From Thermaerobacillus caldiproteolyticus (GTDB taxonomy: Bacteria; Bacillota; Bacilli; Bacillales; Anoxybacillaceae), in NCBI RefSeq assembly GCF_013761245.1, contig NZ_JACDUT010000004.1, positions 62,001 through 126,000 of the forward strand: DNA of 64,000 nt, given 5' to 3'. The translations under genes were made by a program, and so were the position numbers. The notes beneath the pieces were generated by a model. That model worked only from the letters and a program-made list of their open reading frames with translations, was not told where the DNA came from and ran no database searches. How positions within the stretch are numbered: the stretch's first letter is position 1; each line of letters opens with the position of its first letter. Below are positions 45,353 through 54,545 of the stretch, one piece after another.

Positions 45353-46475
45353 CCATTATGATGTCGCTATTATTGGCGGTGGGGTTGTTGGTGCTTCGAT
45401 CGCGTTTCAGTTAGCAAAACGCCAATTTCGCGTTATTGTATTGGAAAAAGAGCGCGTGGCTGGTCAAGCCTCGAGCGCGGCGGGAGGCATGCTCGGAGCA
45501 CAGTCAGAATTTTCAAACGAAAGCCCGCTCCTTCCGCTTGCTTTAAAAAGCCGCGCCATGTTTCCGAGCATTGCCGAAGAATTAAAAGAGATGACCGGCA
45601 TTGATATCGGACTTGTGCAAAAAGGGATGTTGAAAGTAGCAGTAACGGACGAAGAACGTGAAGCATTGCAGCGTCATTATGAATTTTGGAAGAAATTCGA
45701 TGGCAGTGCCCGTTGGCTAACGATTCATGAAGCGACGGAAATGGAACCGAATGTAAGCTGTGATTTAAAAGGTGTGATGTATCTTCCAAATGATGGGCAA
45801 GTGAGCGCCTCTGATTTATCGGTCGCTTTTGCAAAAGCATCGATTGTCTATGGAGCCGAATGGCGTGAATATACAGAGGTCGTTAACTTTCTAAAAGAAG
45901 GTAAGACATATCTCCTGTACACCAACCATGGAACGATGGCGGCAGACGCCATTGTCATTGCGGCAGGAGCATGGTCCGCTCAAATTCTGGAGAGAACAGG
46001 AATCTCAATACCGATGTACCCAGTGAAAGGCGAGTGCCTCTTTGTCAAAACGGAGAGGCCGCTTGTTCAAGCGACGGTTTTTGCGAAAAACGGTTGCTAT
46101 ATCGTGCCGAAAAAAGAAAATAAGCTGCTCATCGGGGCAACTTCTACGCCAAACACCTTTGACAAAAAAGTATCGGTACAAGGAATCAAAAGGTTGCTTG
46201 AACAAGCGCAGCAGCTAATTCCAAGCATTCGCCATGCCGAATGGGAAAAAGCATGGACAGGAATTCGTCCGCAGACGGGGGACGGTTTGCCATATATAGG
46301 CGTACACCCTGAATATGAAAGAGTTTGGATCGCGACCGGGCATTATCGAAATGGGATTTTATTAAGTCCGATTACAGGAGTTTTGGTAGCTGATCTGATT
46401 GAAGGAAAAGGCAGTGGGGAGATCGACCTTGCTCCTTTTTCTGTCACAAGAAACAGTCACGTAACACATTTATGA
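45342..46475 (+). CDS. thiO: Glycine oxidase
   Basis: 377 residues, FAD-dependent DAO-family enzyme converting glycine to iminoglycine for thiazole assembly. FAD dinucleotide motif IIGGGVVGASIAFQLAKR at residues 10-27, SSAAGGMLGAQ near 46, PVKGECLF near 227, and the C-terminal TGIRPQTGDGLPYIG near 306 plus TGHYRNGILLSPITG near 332. GAGAGGATTTCA precedes the ATG. Confidence 0.95.
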   Translation: MNGNHYDVAIIGGGVVGASIAFQLAKRQFRVIVLEKERVAGQASSAAGGMLGAQSEFSNESPLLPLALKSRAMFPSIAEELKEMTGIDIGLVQKGMLKVAVTDEEREALQRHYEFWKKFDGSARWLTIHEATEMEPNVSCDLKGVMYLPNDGQVSASDLSVAFAKASIVYGAEWREYTEVVNFLKEGKTYLLYTNHGTMAADAIVIAAGAWSAQILERTGISIPMYPVKGECLFVKTERPLVQATVFAKNGCYIVPKKENKLLIGATSTPNTFDKKVSVQGIKRLLEQAQQLIPSIRHAEWEKAWTGIRPQTGDGLPYIGVHPEYERVWIATGHYRNGILLSPITGVLVADLIEGKGSGEIDLAPFSVTRNSHVTHL

Positions 46476-46492
46476 CATAAAGGGGGAGAGGA

Positions 46493-46696
46493 ATGGAACT
46501 CATTATTAATGGCGAATCAATTCAACTTCCAGACAGTGTGAAAACGGTTTCTGATTTGCTGTCTCATTTTCGATTAAACCACAAAATTGCCATTGTGGAA
46601 GTGAACTTGAATATTATTCAAAAACAAGAGTATGAAACGACAACATTATGTAACGGCGATAAAGTCGAAATCGTTCATTTTGTAGGAGGCGGTTGA
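46493..46696 (+). CDS. thiS: Sulfur carrier protein ThiS
   Basis: 67-residue ubiquitin-like sulfur carrier ending in the required Gly-Gly (FVGGG), which ThiF adenylates and which becomes a thiocarboxylate donating sulfur to Thi[21 protein letters not shown] is the typical start. The stop overlaps thiG start (TGATG). Confidence 0.97.
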   Translation: MELIINGESIQLPDSVKTVSDLLSHFRLNHKIAIVEVNLNIIQKQEYETTTLCNGDKVEIVHFVGGG

Positions 46697-47466
46697 TGAT
46701 GTTACAAATTGGACCATATCAATTTCAATCAAGGCTTTTACTGGGGACAGGTAAATACCCGAGCTTTGACGTTCAAAAAGAGGCAGTCGAAGTATCAGGT
46801 GCAGAAATTTTAACATTTGCGGTTCGTCGTATGAACATTTTTGAGCCGAATCAGCCGAATTTTCTTGAAAAATTGGAGATTACGAAATACAAACTTCTTC
46901 CAAATACGGCAGGTGCAAAGACAGCCGAAGAAGCGGTGCGAATTGCTCGGCTCGCCAAAGCGTCAGGATTATGTGATATGATTAAAGTGGAGGTCATCGG
47001 CTGCGACAAAACACTGCTTCCTGATCCTGTAGAGACATTGAAAGCAACGGAGATGTTGTTAGAAGAAGGATTCATTGTGCTTCCGTATACGTCGGATGAT
47101 GTCGTGCTTGCAAAACGTTTGCAGCAACTAGGCTGCCACGCAATTATGCCAGGAGCCTCACCGATTGGTTCCGGGCAAGGAATTATCAATCCGTTAAACT
47201 TAAGTCTCATCATTGAGCAAGCAACGGTTCCTGTCATTGTCGATGCGGGAATCGGAAGTCCGGCCGATGCGGCACTCGCCATGGAATTAGGGGCAGATGG
47301 AGTGCTATTAAATACAGCTGTAGCCGGTGCGGCCGATCCGGTGAAAATGGCAAAAGCGATGAAGCTTGCCATTGAAGCGGGACGCCTCGGTTATGAGGCG
47401 GGGAGAATTCCGAAAAAACGGTACGCAACGGCAAGCAGTCCGATGGAAGGAATGAGCATTGTTTGA
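46696..47466 (+). CDS. thiG: Thiazole synthase
   Basis: 256 residues, TIM barrel. Condenses DXP, dehydroglycine and ThiS thiocarboxylate to the thiazole phosphate. [19 protein letters not shown] near 15, catalytic Lys in MIKVEVIG near 97, [13 protein letters not shown] near 153, [18 protein letters not shown] near 205. ATG 46696 overlaps the thiS stop and has AGGAGG six bases upstream; ATG 46699 is also possible. Confidence 0.97.
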   Translation: MMLQIGPYQFQSRLLLGTGKYPSFDVQKEAVEVSGAEILTFAVRRMNIFEPNQPNFLEKLEITKYKLLPNTAGAKTAEEAVRIARLAKASGLCDMIKVEVIGCDKTLLPDPVETLKATEMLLEEGFIVLPYTSDDVVLAKRLQQLGCHAIMPGASPIGSGQGIINPLNLSLIIEQATVPVIVDAGIGSPADAALAMELGADGVLLNTAVAGAADPVKMAKAMKLAIEAGRLGYEAGRIPKKRYATASSPMEGMSIV

Positions 47467-48488
47467 ATGAACGGTATTCGCGGCAACAATTGTTTGCACC
47501 AATTGGAAAAGACGGACAAGAGAAGATTTCCAAAAAGCATGTGTTGCTAATTGGAGCAGGGGCGTTAGGGACTGGAAACGCCGAAGCGCTCGTGCGCGCA
47601 GGAATTGGCAAGCTCACAATCATCGATCGCGATTATGTCGAATGGAGCAATTTGCAACGGCAACAATTGTATAGTGAAGAAGATGCGAAAGAACGCCTTC
47701 CAAAGGCGATCGCTGCCAAACAGCGACTTGAGCAAATCAATTCGGATGTAACGGTTGCAGCGATTGTCGGTGATGCGACGGCACAAGAATTGGAAACGAT
47801 CGTCAAAGAGCAGCATCCCAATCTTCTTATCGATGCGACTGATAACTTTGAAACGCGTATGATTATTAACGATGTGTCGAATAAATATCGCATTCCGTGG
47901 ATTTATGGTGCTTGTGTCGGCAGCTATGGCATTAGTTATGCTTTTGTCCCCGGGAAAACACCATGTCTTCATTGTTTGCTTGAGACAGTGCCTGTTGGTG
48001 GCTTAACGTGTGATACAGCTGGAATCATTAGCCCTGCTGTACAAATGGTTGTCGCTTATCAAGTGGCGGAAGCATTAAAAATTCTTGTGGAAGATTGGCA
48101 ATCACTTCGAAATAAGCTCGTTTCGTTTGATTTATGGAAAAACCAGCATGTGGCGATTCGAGTGGATCAAGTGAAAAAAGACGATTGTCCATCTTGTGGA
48201 ACCCATCCGACGTATCCATACCTTTCGTATGACATGCAAACGAAAACGGCGGTCTTATGCGGACGAAATTCTGTACAAATTCGTCCTGCGGCAAAGCGGG
48301 AATACGATTTGCGCGAGCTTGCTCAATTGTTTTCCAAGCAAGGGTTACAAGTCGAAACGAATCCTTACCTTGTATCCGTTTCGCTTGGCGAACATCGGCT
48401 TGTTGTGTTTCAAGACGGGCGTGCTCTCGTTCACGGAACAAAAGATATTCAGGAAGCAAAAACGCTATATTATCGTTATTTAGGATGA
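47463..48488 (+). CDS. thiF: ThiS adenylyltransferase
   Basis: 341 residues, E1-like enzyme activating ThiS. Nucleotide loop [15 protein letters not shown] near 30, RQQLY near 61, ATDNFETR near 120, a Zn site with Cys in TPCLHCLL near 165 and CPSCGTHP near 243. Starts at TTG 47463, overlapping the thiG stop. The C-terminal 90 residues go beyond the core fold, as in B. subtilis ThiF. No thiD follows; the operon ends here with a terminator. Confidence 0.93.
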   Translation: MNERYSRQQLFAPIGKDGQEKISKKHVLLIGAGALGTGNAEALVRAGIGKLTIIDRDYVEWSNLQRQQLYSEEDAKERLPKAIAAKQRLEQINSDVTVAAIVGDATAQELETIVKEQHPNLLIDATDNFETRMIINDVSNKYRIPWIYGACVGSYGISYAFVPGKTPCLHCLLETVPVGGLTCDTAGIISPAVQMVVAYQVAEALKILVEDWQSLRNKLVSFDLWKNQHVAIRVDQVKKDDCPSCGTHPTYPYLSYDMQTKTAVLCGRNSVQIRPAAKREYDLRELAQLFSKQGLQVETNPYLVSVSLGEHRLVVFQDGRALVHGTKDIQEAKTLYYRYLG

Positions 48489-48520
48489 AGAGCTCTTTTA
48501 TAAGGGCTCTTTTGTTTGTC
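48487..48520 (+). terminator. Terminator of the thiamine operon
   Basis: AAGAGC pairs with GCTCTT around a loop of about 14 bases, then TTTGTTTG; it begins right at the thiF stop. Confidence 0.7.
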
Positions 48521-48611
48521 ATGTCAAAAAATTGTACGAATTATTATGCGTACGCACAATTGTTTCTTGTTACGATCATAATAGGGGATAATCATAAAGG
48601 GAGGGGACAAA

Positions 48612-48695
48612 ATGGAGGAGCTATCCATCACATTGAATATTGCTTCTTTGCTGACGTTGGCCTTTATCATTGGTGCCGCTATTATTGACTCGTAA
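48612..48695 (+). CDS. 27-residue single-helix membrane peptide
   Basis: Too short for usual gene calling. ATG 48612 has GGGAGGGG at 48599-48606, five bases upstream, and the peptide is acidic (MEELSITLN) followed by one hydrophobic helix (IASLLTLAFIIGAAII) and Asp-Ser. A perfect terminator begins at its stop codon, giving a self-contained small gene. I do not recognise the family; roles such as regulatory transmembrane peptides are possible. Confidence 0.65.
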   Translation: MEELSITLNIASLLTLAFIIGAAIIDS

Positions 48696-48696
48696 A

Positions 48697-48727
48697 AACT
48701 GCAGCTATACAGCTGCGGTTTTTTGTG
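48697..48727 (+). terminator. Terminator after the 27-residue peptide gene
   Basis: AACTGCAGCT pairs with AGCTGCGGTT (one G-T pair) around a four-base loop, followed by TTTTTTG. Confidence 0.9.
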
Positions 48728-48833
48728 TTCATGTTTAGGTAGTATGCATTTGGTGAAAAATTTGATATGATAATACATATAAATAAAAATGGATAATAAT
48801 AACAAAGTAACGGTTTAGGAGTGTGAAGATTCT

Positions 48834-50099
48834 TTGGGAGAATTGCCTCTGAGCCTGTTTGGATTGTTTCTTCTCTTTATTGTTTTATCCGCTTTCTTTT
48901 CTTCGGCGGAAAGTGCATTTTCTTACGTCAATAAAATACGATTGAAACATTATGCAGAAGAAAATCGGCGCGGCAGTAAGCGGGCGCTCTATATCACGGA
49001 AAATCTGGATCGTGTTTTGCTAACGGTTCTTGTTGCGAACTATCTCGTAAATATTGCAGCGATCTCGCTTTCTGCGAAAGTAGCAATTGATGCGTTTGGC
49101 GAAAATGTTGGTTTGTTCATTAGTACCATTGTAATGACGGTGTTACTTCTTATTTTTGGTGAAATTTTGCCAAAATCAATGGCGAAAGAGCGTGCAGAAT
49201 CGCTTTCACTTCGCTATTCAGGAATTATTTATGCGTTAGTGAAGGTGCTTTCTCCGATAACCTCGTTATTTGCGATGATCAAGGAAAAGTGGACAAAATG
49301 GTTGACTCACGGGATTGTTGTCCCGGCAGTTACGGAAGAAGAAATCAAAGTGATGATCGATTTAAGTGAAGAAGAAGGGATTATTGATAATAAAGAGAAA
49401 GAGCTCGTGCATCGTTCACTCGATTTTGATGAAATTTTAGTTGGTGAAATTTTTACACCGCGTGCTGATATGATTGCAGTTGAGGTTAATCAGCCGATTG
49501 AACAAATTCGCGACATTTTCCTTGAGGAAAAATATTCGCGTATCCCGGTGTATGAAGAGGATATAGACCACGTCATCGGAATTTTATCAGAGAGTGATTT
49601 TTTTAGTCAACTCATTCAACAAAAAGAAGTGAACGTTCGCGAGTTATTACGGAAACCGCTGTTTGTTGTCGAATCAATGAAAATTTCCGATTTGTTGCCG
49701 GAATTGCAAAAAAGCAAAGTGCATATGGCTATTGTTGTCGACGAATTTGGCGGGACAGCAGGGCTCATTACATTGGAAGATATTATTGAACAAATCGTCG
49801 GGGAAATATGGGATGAACATGATGAAGCGGTAAAAAATATTCATCAAATCGATGATTATAGTTATGAATTGAATGCGGAATTGCCGCTTGATGAGTTTTG
49901 TGAACTCATGAAAATTGACGAACCGGAAAGCTCTTCCCATACGCTGGGAGGATGGGTATTCGAGATGTTTGAACGCATTCCAAATGTAGGTGAAACGCTT
50001 CATTATGGCCCTCTTACCTTGACGGTGCGGCAAGTGGAAAATCGAAGAATTCGCAAAGTGCTTGTATCTTTAAGCGAGCCAATTGCAGAAAATATATAA
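48834..50099 (+). CDS. CNNM/CorC-type transporter with CBS domains
   Basis: 421 residues: DUF21 (CNNM) membrane domain with about four helices (residues 1-190; SAESAFSYVNKIRL near 25), two CBS motifs (about 200-330; FTPRADMIAVEV, IVVDEFGGTAGLITLEDI), and a C-terminal CorC_HlyC domain. Probably exports Mg or related cations; B. subtilis MpfA (YhdP) is a Mg exporter of this family. TTG start with a rather distant AGGAG (48817-48821). Confidence 0.9.
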   Translation: MGELPLSLFGLFLLFIVLSAFFSSAESAFSYVNKIRLKHYAEENRRGSKRALYITENLDRVLLTVLVANYLVNIAAISLSAKVAIDAFGENVGLFISTIVMTVLLLIFGEILPKSMAKERAESLSLRYSGIIYALVKVLSPITSLFAMIKEKWTKWLTHGIVVPAVTEEEIKVMIDLSEEEGIIDNKEKELVHRSLDFDEILVGEIFTPRADMIAVEVNQPIEQIRDIFLEEKYSRIPVYEEDIDHVIGILSESDFFSQLIQQKEVNVRELLRKPLFVVESMKISDLLPELQKSKVHMAIVVDEFGGTAGLITLEDIIEQIVGEIWDEHDEAVKNIHQIDDYSYELNAELPLDEFCELMKIDEPESSSHTLGGWVFEMFERIPNVGETLHYGPLTLTVRQVENRRIRKVLVSLSEPIAENI

Positions 50100-50123
50100 G
50101 GAGCGAGAAAGCTCCTTATTTTT
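50096..50123 (+). terminator. CNNM gene terminator
   Basis: AAGGAGC pairs with GCTCCTT over a six-base loop, then ATTTTTG; overlaps the stop codon. Confidence 0.85.
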
Positions 50124-50178
50124 GTACACAAATTTGCCACCATCAAACGGCCGTATGAATTGGCTACGTGAATTCTAT

Positions 50179-50207
50179 TTGACATCTGTGTAAAACTTTT
50201 TTATTAT
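50179..50207 (+). promoter_or_regulatory. Promoter of the cystine-type ABC operon
   Basis: TTGACA (50179-50184) and TATTAT (50202-50207) with 17-base spacing, 46 bases before the first gene. Confidence 0.75.
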
Positions 50208-50252
50208 GACATATGTTATGAACACCAATCGGAATAATGGAGGTTTGAATAA

Positions 50253-51065
50253 ATGAAAAAACGTTTCTCGCTAAGTTTGTTCTTTTTGTTAGCCGTTTCT
50301 TTCTTGTTGCTGGCTGCTTGCGGTAACGAGCAAGGGCAAGAAGGGGCCGATAAACCAAAAAATGATTTATTGGCACAAGTGAAAAAAGCAGGGGAGTTAC
50401 GCATTGGTACAGAGGGTACATATCCTCCGTTTACTTTCCATGATAAAAGCGGAAAGTTAACAGGGTTTGATGTTGAAATTGCGACAGAAGTAGCAAAGCG
50501 TCTTGGTGTCAAGCCTGTATTTATGGAAACGCAATGGGATGCGATGTTTGCAGGGCTAGATGCGAAACGCTTTGATATGATTGCCAATGAAGTAGGAATT
50601 CGTCCTGACCGTCAAAAGAAGTATGATTTCTCCGATCCGTATATTACATCCGCGGCTGTGCTTGTCGTTCATAAAGACAATAATAAAATTTCGAAATTTG
50701 AAGATATTAAAGGTTTAAAAGCAGCGCAATCAATGACAAGTAATTATGCCGATTTAGCGCGATCCTATGGAGCGCAAATTGTCGGTGTGGAAGGCTTTAA
50801 TCAGGCGATTGAATTATTAGGTTCTAAACGAGTAGATGCGACGATTAACGATAAGTTGTCGGTTCTTGATTTCTTAAAGCAAAAACCGAATGCGCCAATT
50901 AAAATTGTTGCGACTCATAGCGATGCTTCCCAAAGCGGATTCATGTTCCGGAAAGGCAGCGACACGCTCGTTGCTGCAGTAAACAAGGCGCTACACGATA
51001 TGATGCAAGACGGAACATACGCAAAAATTTCAGAGAAATGGTTTGGTCAAGATGTATCTAAGTAA
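50253..51065 (+). CDS. tcyA: Amino-acid ABC transporter lipoprotein, TcyA-like
   Basis: 270 residues. Signal peptide with lipobox LLAACG (Cys near residue 22), then a periplasmic-binding-protein type 2 fold: GELRIGTEGTYPPFTF near 52, LTGFDVEIATEVAKRLG near 74, QWDAMFAGLDAKRFDMIAN near 97. Closely resembles B. subtilis TcyA (L-cystine binding), including the end WFGQDVSK. Ligand cystine is inferred. GGAGG precedes the ATG. Confidence 0.88.
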   Translation: MKKRFSLSLFFLLAVSFLLLAACGNEQGQEGADKPKNDLLAQVKKAGELRIGTEGTYPPFTFHDKSGKLTGFDVEIATEVAKRLGVKPVFMETQWDAMFAGLDAKRFDMIANEVGIRPDRQKKYDFSDPYITSAAVLVVHKDNNKISKFEDIKGLKAAQSMTSNYADLARSYGAQIVGVEGFNQAIELLGSKRVDATINDKLSVLDFLKQKPNAPIKIVATHSDASQSGFMFRKGSDTLVAAVNKALHDMMQDGTYAKISEKWFGQDVSK

Positions 51066-51744
51066 TGTTATGCTCGATCCTGAACGGTTAACCGCCATTG
51101 CTCAAAGTTCCCTTCTCCCTTTAGTGAAGGGAGCTTTGTATTATACGATTCCGCTCACGATCATCACGTTTTTACTTGGTTTGATTTTAGCAATTCTGAC
51201 GGCGCTTGCCCGCCTTTCCGGCGTGAAAGTGTTAGAGATTATCGCAAGAGTATATGTGTCTGCGATTCGTGGAACGCCATTACTTGTACAGTTGTTTATT
51301 ATCTTTTATGGCTTGCCGAATCTTGGGATTACCATTGACCCGTTTCCGGCGGCTGTTATCGGTTTTTCATTAAATGTTGGTGCGTATGCGTCAGAAATTA
51401 TCCGCGCTGCCATTTTATCTATTCCAAAAGGTCAATGGGAGGCGGCTTATTCACTTGGCATGACTTATGGACAAACGTTACGGCGTGTCGTGTTCCCGCA
51501 AGCAGCGCGCGTCTCTGTTCCTCCTTTATCCAATACGTTTATTAGCTTGGTGAAAGATACGTCGCTTGCTTCGTTGATTCTTGTCGCGGAAATGTTTCGA
51601 AAAGCACAAGAGATTGCTTCAACGAACTATGAATTTTTGTTATTGTATACAGAAGCTGGACTGATTTATTGGGTAATTTGCTTTTTATTATCGATTGTTC
51701 AAGGCCGAATTGAAGAACGTTTGAACCGCTATATTGCGCGGTAA
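51052..51744 (+). CDS. tcyB: Amino-acid ABC transporter permease, TcyB-like
   Basis: 230 residues, five or so helices; HisM-type permease with EAA loop [21 protein letters not shown] near residue 122. ATG 51052 overlaps the binding-protein stop by 14 bases. [20 protein letters not shown] is the usual RGTPxxxQ motif. Works with the neighbouring lipoprotein and ATPase. Confidence 0.9.
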   Translation: MYLSNVMLDPERLTAIAQSSLLPLVKGALYYTIPLTIITFLLGLILAILTALARLSGVKVLEIIARVYVSAIRGTPLLVQLFIIFYGLPNLGITIDPFPAAVIGFSLNVGAYASEIIRAAILSIPKGQWEAAYSLGMTYGQTLRRVVFPQAARVSVPPLSNTFISLVKDTSLASLILVAEMFRKAQEIASTNYEFLLLYTEAGLIYWVICFLLSIVQGRIEERLNRYIAR

Positions 51745-51763
51745 CGACAAGGAGATAGGAACG

Positions 51764-52498
51764 ATGATTTCTGTTCAAGGATTATATAAGCAGTTTGGTG
51801 ATGTAGAGGTATTAAAAGGGATCGATTTAACGGTAGATAAAGGAAAAGTCATAGTCATTATTGGACCTTCGGGATCAGGAAAAACGACGTTTTTGCGATG
51901 CTTAAATGTACTAGAAATACCGACAAAAGGGAAAATCTCGATCGGTGACAGACAGCTGGATTTTTCTCAAAACATGACGAAACGAGATATTCATGAATTC
52001 CGTCGCTTAACAGGAATGGTATTTCAAAATTACAACTTATTTCCGCATATGACCGCCTTAGAAAACGTCATGGAAGGTCCGGTGACGGTGAAACGGGAAG
52101 CAAAAGAGCAGGCGCGCCAAAAGGCAATGGCACTTTTAACGAAGGTAGGACTGGCGGACAAAGCTCATCATTATCCGTTTCAGCTATCAGGAGGACAACA
52201 GCAGCGTGTTGGGATTGCCAGGGCGCTGGCGATGGAACCAGAAGTTATGTTATTTGATGAACCGACGTCAGCGTTAGATCCAGAACTTGTCGGTGAAGTA
52301 TTGAAGGTGATGAAAGACTTGGCAAATGAAGGAATGACGATGGTGATTGTCACACATGAAATGCGATTTGCCAAAGAAGTAGCCGATGAAGTAATCTTTA
52401 TGGATGGCGGATTTATTGTTGAACGCGGCACACCACAACAACTATTTACGAATCCTCAACATGAACGAACAAAGAAATTTTTACAATTGATTCAGTAA
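51764..52498 (+). CDS. tcyC: Amino-acid ABC transporter ATPase, TcyC-like
   Basis: 244 residues. Walker A GPSGSGKT near 34, Q-loop [16 protein letters not shown] near 86, signature [15 protein letters not shown] near 138, Walker [15 protein letters not shown] near 159, H-loop [22 protein letters not shown] precedes ATG 51764. Last gene of the operon. Confidence 0.93.
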   Translation: MISVQGLYKQFGDVEVLKGIDLTVDKGKVIVIIGPSGSGKTTFLRCLNVLEIPTKGKISIGDRQLDFSQNMTKRDIHEFRRLTGMVFQNYNLFPHMTALENVMEGPVTVKREAKEQARQKAMALLTKVGLADKAHHYPFQLSGGQQQRVGIARALAMEPEVMLFDEPTSALDPELVGEVLKVMKDLANEGMTMVIVTHEMRFAKEVADEVIFMDGGFIVERGTPQQLFTNPQHERTKKFLQLIQ

Positions 52499-52505
52499 AT
52501 AACAT

Positions 52506-52535
52506 AAGCCCCAAGCAAAATGCTTGGGGCTTTAG
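52506..52535 (+). terminator. tcyABC terminator
   Basis: AAGCCCCAAGCA pairs with TGCTTGGGGCTT (52521-52532); a short T run follows. Convergent with the spore protein gene. Confidence 0.85.
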
Positions 52536-52559
52536 CCATATATATGCAGTTTTCACTGA

Positions 52560-52772
52560 TTATTGAACGTTGCTGAATTGGCCACCAAGTTGTTGTTGAG
52601 CAATTGCAACTAAACGTTTTGTAATTTCGCCACCAACAGAACCGTTAGCGCGAGAAGTAGTGTCAGCACCAAGGTTTACACCAAATTCTTGAGCGATTTC
52701 ATACTTCATTTGATCGATTGCTTGTTGTGCACCAGAAACTAATAATTGGTTAGATCTGTTATTTTGAGCCAT
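52560..52772 (-). CDS. Alpha/beta-type small acid-soluble spore protein
   Basis: 70 residues; coats and protects DNA in the dormant spore and is degraded at germination. Signatures: germination-protease site [15 protein letters not shown] and [36 protein letters not shown] precedes the ATG. On the minus strand its transcript should start near 52890 from a sigma-G-like promoter and pass through a tRNA-like element. Confidence 0.97.
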   Translation of the reverse strand: MAQNNRSNQLLVSGAQQAIDQMKYEIAQEFGVNLGADTTSRANGSVGGEITKRLVAIAQQQLGGQFSNVQ

Positions 52773-52801
52773 ATTTGATCATCTCCTTATTGAAATTTTT
52801 A

Positions 52802-52871
52802 TGGCTGGGTTGGCTGGAGTTGCACCAGCACTGCGCGCAATAAAGCACGCTGCCAAACTTGGCTGAACCCA
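52802..52871 (-). ncRNA. tRNA-like cloverleaf ending in CCA, in the spore-protein leader
   Basis: 70 bases that can fold as a tRNA: acceptor TGGGTT/AACCCA (six of seven pairs) followed by G-CCA; D-like arm GCC-AAGTTT-GGC; anticodon-like arm GCGTGC-TTTATT-GCGCGC; T-like arm GCTGG-TGCAACT-CCAGC. Ends (TGGG...CCCAGCCA) and AGCCAAG recall tRNA-Gln. Departures from a working tRNA: no U8, no GG in the D loop, TG instead of TT at 54-55, a six-base anticodon loop, three-base variable region. It is therefore a tRNA-derived or tRNA-mimicking element, not an ordinary tRNA. It ends 30 bases before the SASP start. Confidence 0.65.
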
Positions 52872-52896
52872 ACGTGTTTATCGGGGATGGTACTAG

Positions 52897-52926
52897 TAGT
52901 TTGAAACGTTTTTTTATTATTATTCG
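52897..52926 (-). promoter_or_regulatory. Sigma-G-like promoter for the spore protein gene
   Basis: Minus strand CGAATA (52926-52921), 17 bases, CAAACTA (52903-52897), close to forespore consensus TGAATA / CATACTA. Transcription would begin near 52890, upstream of the tRNA-like element. Confidence 0.6.
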
Positions 52927-53016
52927 TTCTTACATTATGGTAATTTTTTACGTTTTACGATTGGGATCGTGAGGGAATAGTAAAATAAGGTATGTTTGAA
53001 ATAGGAGGCAGCGCTT

Positions 53017-53259
53017 ATGAATGTTTGCCCGCTTTGTAATGGGTTGAGGGAGCTATCTATGTATTGTTCTCAATGCCAAGGAAAACTACAGGACCAAGGG
53101 AAGGTAACAGATTATTTTGATGATTATAGTCCATATATGGATATTGATATGATGAAACGAGCAGACGGATATCCGACAACGTTTGGATATCACGAATGTG
53201 TACACCTTTTTTATTGTCCGCATTGCCACCACGAAGAAGTTCGATTTATAAAAGAATAA
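53017..53259 (+). CDS. Small double zinc-ribbon protein
   Basis: 80 residues with CPLCNG and CSQCQG at the N-terminus (C-x2-C-x10-C-x2-C) and a second site using Cys/His in YHECVHLFYCPHCHHEE at the end. Between them is an acidic segment (DYFDDYSPYMDIDMM). I do not recognise the family. AGGAGG precedes the ATG. Followed by an imperfect hairpin (CCCCAGCTTT/AAGCTAGGG) without a T tract. Confidence 0.8.
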   Translation: MNVCPLCNGLRELSMYCSQCQGKLQDQGKVTDYFDDYSPYMDIDMMKRADGYPTTFGYHECVHLFYCPHCHHEEVRFIKE

Positions 53260-53316
53260 CCCCAGCTTTCAAAAGCTAGGGTCATTTGTATATCCATATT
53301 GGGGAAAGTGATGTGA

Positions 53317-54426
53317 TTATTCGTTATTCGAACGAATGCGTTTTTCTGTTTCTACATCAAAGAAATGTGCTTTATTCATATCTAACGCAAGGTCTAATTG
53401 GTGACCAGGCTTAATTTCTGTGCGGGCATCAACGCGAGCGACAAATTCTTGACCATTAATTTGCGAATAGATCATCGTTTCAGCACCGAGTAATTCCGCG
53501 ACTTCCACGTTTGCCGTAATTTTTGTATTTTGTGATGCTTCGATGAACACAGGTTCATCGTGGAAGTCTTCCGGACGAATGCCTAAAATGATTTCTTTAC
53601 CAACATAACCTTGCTCGCGAAGTGCTTTCATTTTTCCTTCAGGAACTCCGATAGTGACATTGCCAATGACGAAAGTACCATCTTGTAATGTTCCTTTTAG
53701 GAAGTTCATTGCCGGTGAACCGATAAAGCCGCCGACGAAAATGTTTTCTGGTTTTTCATATACTTCTTTCGGGGTACCGACTTGTTGAATAACCCCATCT
53801 TTCATGACGACAAGACGAGTGGCCATCGTCATCGCTTCTGTCTGATCGTGTGTAACATAAATCGTCGTTGTTCCTAAACGTTGATGTAATTTCGCGATTT
53901 CTGAACGCATTTGGACGCGAAGTTTTGCATCGAGGTTTGAAAGCGGTTCGTCCATTAAGAAAACTTTTGCATCACGAACAATCGCTCGACCTAAGGCAAC
54001 GCGTTGACGTTGACCACCGGATAGCGCTTTTGGTTTGCGGTCTAAGTATTGTTCGAGACCAAGAATGCGTGCTGCTTCACGAACACGTCGATCGATTTCA
54101 TCTTTTGGAAATTTACGTAATTTCAAACCAAATGCCATATTGTCATAGACGCTCATATGCGGATAAAGCGCGTAGTTTTGGAATACCATTGCGATATCGC
54201 GATCCTTTGGTGCAACATCATTCATGCGCTTACCATCGATGTATAAATCGCCTTTTGAGATTTCTTCAAGTCCAGCAATCATCCGAAGGGTTGTTGATTT
54301 ACCGCAACCAGACGGACCGACAAAGACGATGAATTCCTTGTCATGAATATGAAGATTAAAATCTTTTACAGCAGTGACGTTGTTGTCATAGATTTTATAG
54401 ATGTGTTCTAAACGAAGTTCAGCCAT
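53317..54426 (-). CDS. msmX: Multi-sugar ABC transporter ATPase
   Basis: 369 residues. Shared ATPase energising several carbohydrate importers (maltodextrin, arabino-, galacto-oligosaccharides in B. subtilis). Walker A GPSGCGKST near 37, signature LSGGQRQRVALGRAI near 134, Walker B VFLMDEPLSNLDAK near 155, C-terminal TOBE-type regulatory domain. GGAGG before ATG 54426 sets the start; the longer frame from 54510 has none. Fits the two intracellular glucosidases of the window functionally. Confidence 0.95.
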   Translation of the reverse strand: MAELRLEHIYKIYDNNVTAVKDFNLHIHDKEFIVFVGPSGCGKSTTLRMIAGLEEISKGDLYIDGKRMNDVAPKDRDIAMVFQNYALYPHMSVYDNMAFGLKLRKFPKDEIDRRVREAARILGLEQYLDRKPKALSGGQRQRVALGRAIVRDAKVFLMDEPLSNLDAKLRVQMRSEIAKLHQRLGTTTIYVTHDQTEAMTMATRLVVMKDGVIQQVGTPKEVYEKPENIFVGGFIGSPAMNFLKGTLQDGTFVIGNVTIGVPEGKMKALREQGYVGKEIILGIRPEDFHDEPVFIEASQNTKITANVEVAELLGAETMIYSQINGQEFVARVDARTEIKPGHQLDLALDMNKAHFFDVETEKRIRSNNE

Positions 54427-54545
54427 GTCCAGCACCTCCATTTTGAAATCGGTTTCATTTGGTTTAAGCGTACCGAAAAATGGCGTAGGGCGTAAATGGA
54501 CAACGTGCACAAAAAATGAAAAGAGGTTCAGGCATGATGACGAAT

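Noticed and set aside
52802-52871. Considered as a functional tRNA, even an ochre suppressor (UUA in the loop)
   Set aside because: The anticodon loop has six bases, the D loop lacks GG, U8 and T54-T55 are missing; reported as tRNA-like only.
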